Positions 60,466 to 64,000 of a DNA stretch of 64,000 nucleotides are shown here, piece after piece. The position numbers and the translations under genes are program-made. The stretch is from positions 1 to 64,000 of the forward strand of contig NZ_JAAIJR010000020.1 in assembly GCF_010915725.1 (NCBI RefSeq). The letters run 5' to 3'. The notes below the pieces were generated by a model. That model searched no databases. It was given only the letters and a program-made list of their open reading frames with translations, and was not told where the DNA came from. The stretch comes from Thiorhodococcus mannitoliphagus (GTDB lineage Bacteria > Pseudomonadota > Gammaproteobacteria > Chromatiales > Chromatiaceae). The stretch's first letter is position 1, and every line of letters starts with the position of its first letter.

Positions 60466-63009
60466 ATGGCACAGGCAACACGCTTCGGGCAGCTCACTTT
60501 CAGCGATCACGTCGAGCGCGCACTGCGCGAGGGCTCCATGTGGACGCTGATGTGCGTTGCGATCTACCTTGCGCTTTCGTTGGTGAGCTACTCACCACAG
60601 GATCCGGGTTGGTCCTACGTCGGTGAGGCCAACCAGGTCAGCAACGCAGGTGGCCGGACCGGGGCCTGGTTTGCCGATATCGCGCTCTATCTGTTCGGAT
60701 TCTTTGCCTACCTGATTCCCTTCATGGTTGCCTGGAGTGCCTGGCTGGTGTTTCGCGGCGCGGGCGAGGACGCGGGCGTCAAGACCTGGCTCCTGTCGTT
60801 GCGCTGGATCGGCTTCCTGATCACCGTGGCGGCGGGGTGCGCCTTTGCGTCCATTCACTTTGCCGTCGCTGGGGACTATCTGCCCAACGGCGCCGGCGGA
60901 GGTCTGGGGCTCCTCATAAGCAGCCATATGCTGACCGCCTTCAATCCAACCGGTGCCAATCTATTTCTGGTCGGCGGCCTCGCGGTCAGTCTGACGCTTT
61001 TTTTCGGCATCTCCTGGGTCAAGCTGATGGATGCGATCGGGGCCGCGGTGCTCCAAGCCACGACCTCAGTGTGGCATGCCATGGCCCGAGCGGTCGGCGG
61101 TCTGTCTTCGACTCAGGTACGCAAGCGTTCAGAAAAGGAGGCCTATCCGCACGGTCTCCCAAAGGCGCTGAAGCTCGTCGATCCCGCAGCCGCACAGCTG
61201 CCGAACGGCGCTCCTGATGCGGAGCCGCAACGCCGCCGCAAGGCGCCCAAGCGTCCACTCACCAAGCTCCCCCAGGGCGTTCAGGACGCCATGGCGGATC
61301 CCGCTCCAGCAGCGCCCGAGCCGGAATCGGCCGTCGACCTTCCCAGGACGACGCCCGGACTCATGAAGAACGCCGGCGCCGCACTGCGCGAGATGGCCGA
61401 CGGCTTGCGCGATGTCTTGCCCAAAGGCGCTCGAGAGGCGCAAGGCACGGCATTGCAGCCCAAGCGGCCTGAGCCCTCTAGGCCGCCGGCGTCACGGCCG
61501 TCGGGAGCAGTTCCCCGTCCGCCCTTGGACCTTCTGGACGCGCCGCGCAAGAGCGGCCGTGGCTACTCGCAGGAGAAGCTCGAGGAACTCTCGCGGCAGG
61601 TCGAGACCAACCTGGCGGATTTCGGTGTCCAGGTAGAAGTCGTCGCGGTCTACCCAGGGCCAGTGGTGACCTTGTTCGAGCTGCGCCTCGCCCCTGGTAT
61701 CAAGGCGAGCAAAATCACCGGACTCGCGCGCGATCTCGCGCGTGCGCTGACCACGGTCAGCGTGCGGGTGGTCGAGATCATTCCTGGCAAGTCCGTTATC
61801 GGTATCGAGATTCCCAACAAGCAGCGCGAGACGGTTTTCCTGCGCGAGATCTTCGACTCCCCCGCCTATCAAGATGCCAGCTCGCCCCTGACGATCGGGC
61901 TTGGAACCAATATCTCGGGTCTGCCCGTTGTCTCCGACCTGGCACGGATGCCGCACGCGCTCATTGCGGGTACGACGGGCTCGGGCAAGTCGGTGGCCAT
62001 CAACGCCATCATCCTCAGCCTGCTCTACAAGGCCGGCCCCGAGGACGTGCGCCTCATCATGGTCGATCCGAAGATGCTGGAGCTGTCCGTCTATGAAGGC
62101 ATTCCGCATCTGCTGACCCCCGTCGTGACCGACATGAAGGAGGCGGCCAACGCGCTACGCTGGTGTGTCGGTGAGATGGAGCGCCGCTATCGGCTCATGG
62201 CGAAGATGGGCGTTCGCAACATCGCTGGCTACAACCGCAAGGTTGCGGAGGCCGAGGCCGCCGGCACGCCGATCCCAGACCCGACCGTCAGCCCGGAAGA
62301 CATGATGGCGCTGGGCGGCGAGGTGCCGACGCTGGTCCATCTGCCCTATGTCGTCGTCATCATCGATGAGCTGGCCGACATGATGATGGTCGTCGGCAAG
62401 AAGGTGGAGGAGCTGATCGCGAGACTGGCGCAGAAGGCCCGTGCTTCTGGGATCCACCTGCTGCTCGCGACGCAGCGCCCATCGGTGGACGTGCTGACCG
62501 GTCTCATCAAGGCCAATATCCCGACGCGCATGGCCTTTCAGGTGTCGTCGCGCATCGACTCGCGTACGGTCCTCGACCAGATGGGGGCCGAGCAGCTGCT
62601 GGGGCATGGCGATATGCTCTATCTGCCGCCGACCGCCAACATCCCACAACGGGTTCATGGTGCCTTCGTCGACGACCCCGAGGTCCATCGGGTGGTCGAG
62701 TTCCTCAAGTCCCAATATGGCGAGGCGGATTACATCCATGATGTGCTCCGCGAACCGACAGAAACGCTTCCGGGTATCGATCCCGAGCCGCGCGGTGATA
62801 CCGAGGACAGCGACCCCTTGTTCGACGAGGCCGTACAGTTCGTCATCGAGAGCCGTCGTGCGTCAATCTCCGGCGTTCAGCGCAAGCTCAAGATCGGCTA
62901 CAACCGTGCCGCGCGCATGGTGGAAGAGATGGAGCGGATCGGTGTCGTCGGTCCGGCCGAGACCAATGGGAATCGCGAGGTCCTCGCTCCGCCCCCGATG
63001 GAAGACTGA
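60466..63009 (+). CDS. ftsK: DNA translocase FtsK
   Basis: FtsK pumps chromosome ends through the septum and activates XerCD recombination at dif. The 847-residue product has four N-terminal membrane helices (about residues 20-190), a short proline- and alanine-rich linker (about 205-365), the motor domain with Walker [14 protein letters not shown] near 505 and Walker [14 protein letters not shown] near 635, and the C-terminal gamma domain ([38 protein letters not shown]) that reads KOPS. The ATG at 60466 follows GGAGG; an in-frame TTG 12 bases earlier is less likely. Confidence 0.97.
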   Translation: MAQATRFGQLTFSDHVERALREGSMWTLMCVAIYLALSLVSYSPQDPGWSYVGEANQVSNAGGRTGAWFADIALYLFGFFAYLIPFMVAWSAWLVFRGAGEDAGVKTWLLSLRWIGFLITVAAGCAFASIHFAVAGDYLPNGAGGGLGLLISSHMLTAFNPTGANLFLVGGLAVSLTLFFGISWVKLMDAIGAAVLQATTSVWHAMARAVGGLSSTQVRKRSEKEAYPHGLPKALKLVDPAAAQLPNGAPDAEPQRRRKAPKRPLTKLPQGVQDAMADPAPAAPEPESAVDLPRTTPGLMKNAGAALREMADGLRDVLPKGAREAQGTALQPKRPEPSRPPASRPSGAVPRPPLDLLDAPRKSGRGYSQEKLEELSRQVETNLADFGVQVEVVAVYPGPVVTLFELRLAPGIKASKITGLARDLARALTTVSVRVVEIIPGKSVIGIEIPNKQRETVFLREIFDSPAYQDASSPLTIGLGTNISGLPVVSDLARMPHALIAGTTGSGKSVAINAIILSLLYKAGPEDVRLIMVDPKMLELSVYEGIPHLLTPVVTDMKEAANALRWCVGEMERRYRLMAKMGVRNIAGYNRKVAEAEAAGTPIPDPTVSPEDMMALGGEVPTLVHLPYVVVIIDELADMMMVVGKKVEELIARLAQKARASGIHLLLATQRPSVDVLTGLIKANIPTRMAFQVSSRIDSRTVLDQMGAEQLLGHGDMLYLPPTANIPQRVHGAFVDDPEVHRVVEFLKSQYGEADYIHDVLREPTETLPGIDPEPRGDTEDSDPLFDEAVQFVIESRRASISGVQRKLKIGYNRAARMVEEMERIGVVGPAETNGNREVLAPPPMED

Positions 63010-63198
63010 TCCAAACTCGATCCAAACTGGGTCGTCGGAATCGCGAAGGGGCCTGTGCGCTTCGTGTCCTCTAGGCTTTGACAGATCCTTTCAGGCTGAT
63101 CGGCGATTGGCCTGATCGCCTGAATCGAGCGGGCGGGCGGCACTTATCGATCGGCGCGTTGTCTTCTCGCTAGGTTGTGACTTCAGGACAAGCTCAGC

Positions 63199-63879
63199 AT
63201 GATGTCTATTCTCGATGCTCTCTCCCCTCGGCCGCGGATTTCGCGTTCAGGCGTGCGCGCCGGCCTTGGATTCTTGTCGATACTGATCGCCCTGACGTGG
63301 ATGGGCGGCGCCGTCGCGAGCGACGCTGCTAAGCGCGTCGATGATTATCTCTCTGGACTGGACAGCCTCAAGGCAAGCTTCGAACAATACACCTTCAGCG
63401 CCGATCACAGCCAAATGATGCAGGCGAACGGCACCCTCTACCTCCAACGCCCCGGGCGTTTCCGCTGGGAGTACGATACGCCGAACGAGCAGGTCATCAT
63501 CGCGGATGGCAAGCGGGTCTACCTCCACGACATCGAACTCAAGCAGGTTTCGCAACAGAGCCAGGACAAGTCGCTCCGCGGCACGCCAGCCCTGCTGCTC
63601 GCCAGCGCGGATCCGATCGAAAAGCACTTTCGGGTTCGTTCGATCGAGAGCACGGATGGGCGGGACTGGGTAGAACTCATCCCCAAGGCGGGTGATACAG
63701 ACATCGTCAAGATCGAGATCGGCTTCGGCAAAGAGACCTTGGATAGTCTCATCATGGAGGACAGTTTCGGGCAGGAAACGCGCCTGAACTTCTCCGGGGC
63801 CCAACGCAACGTCAGTCTCAAGCCGAGCCTCTTCAAGATCGACCCGCGCGCCGTCGACGACTTTCTCCAGTTCGACTAG
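63199..63879 (+). CDS. lolA: Outer-membrane lipoprotein carrier LolA
   Basis: Periplasmic carrier that takes lipoproteins from LolCDE to LolB. The 226-residue precursor has a signal peptide ending near VASDAAKRVDDYL (about residue 39-42). Family blocks follow: LDSLKASFEQYTF, GTLYLQRPGRFRWEYDTPNEQVIIADGKRVYLHDIELKQVS, and LNFSGAQRNVSLKPSLFKIDPRAVDDF at the end. Order ftsK-lolA-rarA is standard in gammaproteobacteria. The true start may be either of two adjacent ATG codons. Confidence 0.95.
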   Translation: MMSILDALSPRPRISRSGVRAGLGFLSILIALTWMGGAVASDAAKRVDDYLSGLDSLKASFEQYTFSADHSQMMQANGTLYLQRPGRFRWEYDTPNEQVIIADGKRVYLHDIELKQVSQQSQDKSLRGTPALLLASADPIEKHFRVRSIESTDGRDWVELIPKAGDTDIVKIEIGFGKETLDSLIMEDSFGQETRLNFSGAQRNVSLKPSLFKIDPRAVDDFLQFD

Positions 63880-63885
63880 ATCACC

Positions 63886-64000
63886 ATGATCAGCGCCCCG
63901 CAGGACGCGCCACTCGCGGATCGGCTGCGTCCGACGAGCCTCGATGGATTCGCCGGACAGTCACACCTGGTCGCTCCCGGCAAGCCGCTCCGCCAGGCCA
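63886..64000 (+). CDS. rarA: Replication-associated recombination protein RarA (5' end only)
   Basis: Only the first 38 codons are in the window, and the gene runs off the end. They read [19 protein letters not shown], then [19 protein letters not shown], the expected N-terminus of RarA/MgsA, an AAA+ ATPase of the clamp-loader family active at stalled forks. The start is six bases after the lolA stop, in the conserved ftsK-lolA-rarA order. Confidence 0.85.
   Translation, partial: MISAPQDAPLADRLRPTSLDGFAGQSHLVAPGKPLRQA

Overview
The window looks like chromosomal DNA of a high-GC diazotrophic gammaproteobacterium. The closest fit is a purple sulfur bacterium-like lineage (Chromatiales). The reasons are gammaproteobacterial housekeeping blocks (tgt-yajC-secD-secF, tig-clpP-clpX-lon-hupB-ppiD, ftsK-lolA-rarA), a molybdenum nitrogenase cluster with an FdxN-type ferredoxin, and the DraT switch-off enzyme known from phototrophic and related diazotrophs. 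No photosynthesis, sulfur-oxidation or rRNA genes are present, so the lineage is an inference.

Layout. 1-246: ends of two different interspersed repeats and the terminator of secF. 247-5664 (minus): secF, secD, yajC, tgt and a HAD hydrolase. 5760-6614 (minus): draT, divergent from nifH. 6602-14433 (plus): a NifA-type upstream site and sigma-54 promoter, then nifH, nifD, nifK, nifT, fdxN, a NafY/NifY-like FeMo-cofactor protein, an 89-residue protein, an LRV iron-sulfur repeat protein and an unrecognised 320-residue protein. nifENX and the other cofactor genes are not here. 14434-15095: repeat-rich spacer. 15096-17150: a receiver/degenerate GGDEF/degenerate EAL protein. 17338-35075: hrpA, a SpoIIAA-like protein, a J-domain membrane protein, a PilZ protein, pgm, htpG, adk, a thioredoxin, a DUF1249 protein, iscR, prmB, hemN and an acyl-CoA ligase. 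35203-44282: the tig-clpP-clpX-lon-hupB proteostasis block, tRNA-Val, tRNA-Asp and ppiD. 45132-49751: etfB-etfA-acyl-CoA dehydrogenase, then fabI on the other strand. 49918-56634: a four-gene peptide-type ABC importer. 56748-58049: a second degenerate EAL protein. 58050-60465: repeat-rich spacers around a cold-shock gene. 60466-64000: ftsK, lolA and the start of rarA.

How the genes work together. NifH, NifD and NifK form nitrogenase. FdxN is the likely reductant supply, the NafY-like protein handles cofactor or apo-enzyme, and DraT inactivates NifH by ADP-ribosylating an arginine (Arg101 here). The residues that bind the metal clusters are all present at the positions known from Azotobacter vinelandii. 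DraT has no draG beside it; its downstream partners are the HAD gene and tgt.

Most unusual content. A family of interspersed, MITE-like repeats (five copies: 1-76, 14433-14646, 44505-44698, 58046-58215, 60159-60310) carries an internal quasi-palindrome made of CGATCC-type hexamers. Hexamer number differs between copies (2, 4, 7), and in the 58046 copy the internal segment is inverted relative to its flanks. A second palindromic family (78-154 and 36511-36671) is also present. Copies of both families sit exactly on stop codons of upstream genes (the 320-residue nif-linked gene, the second EAL gene and tig).
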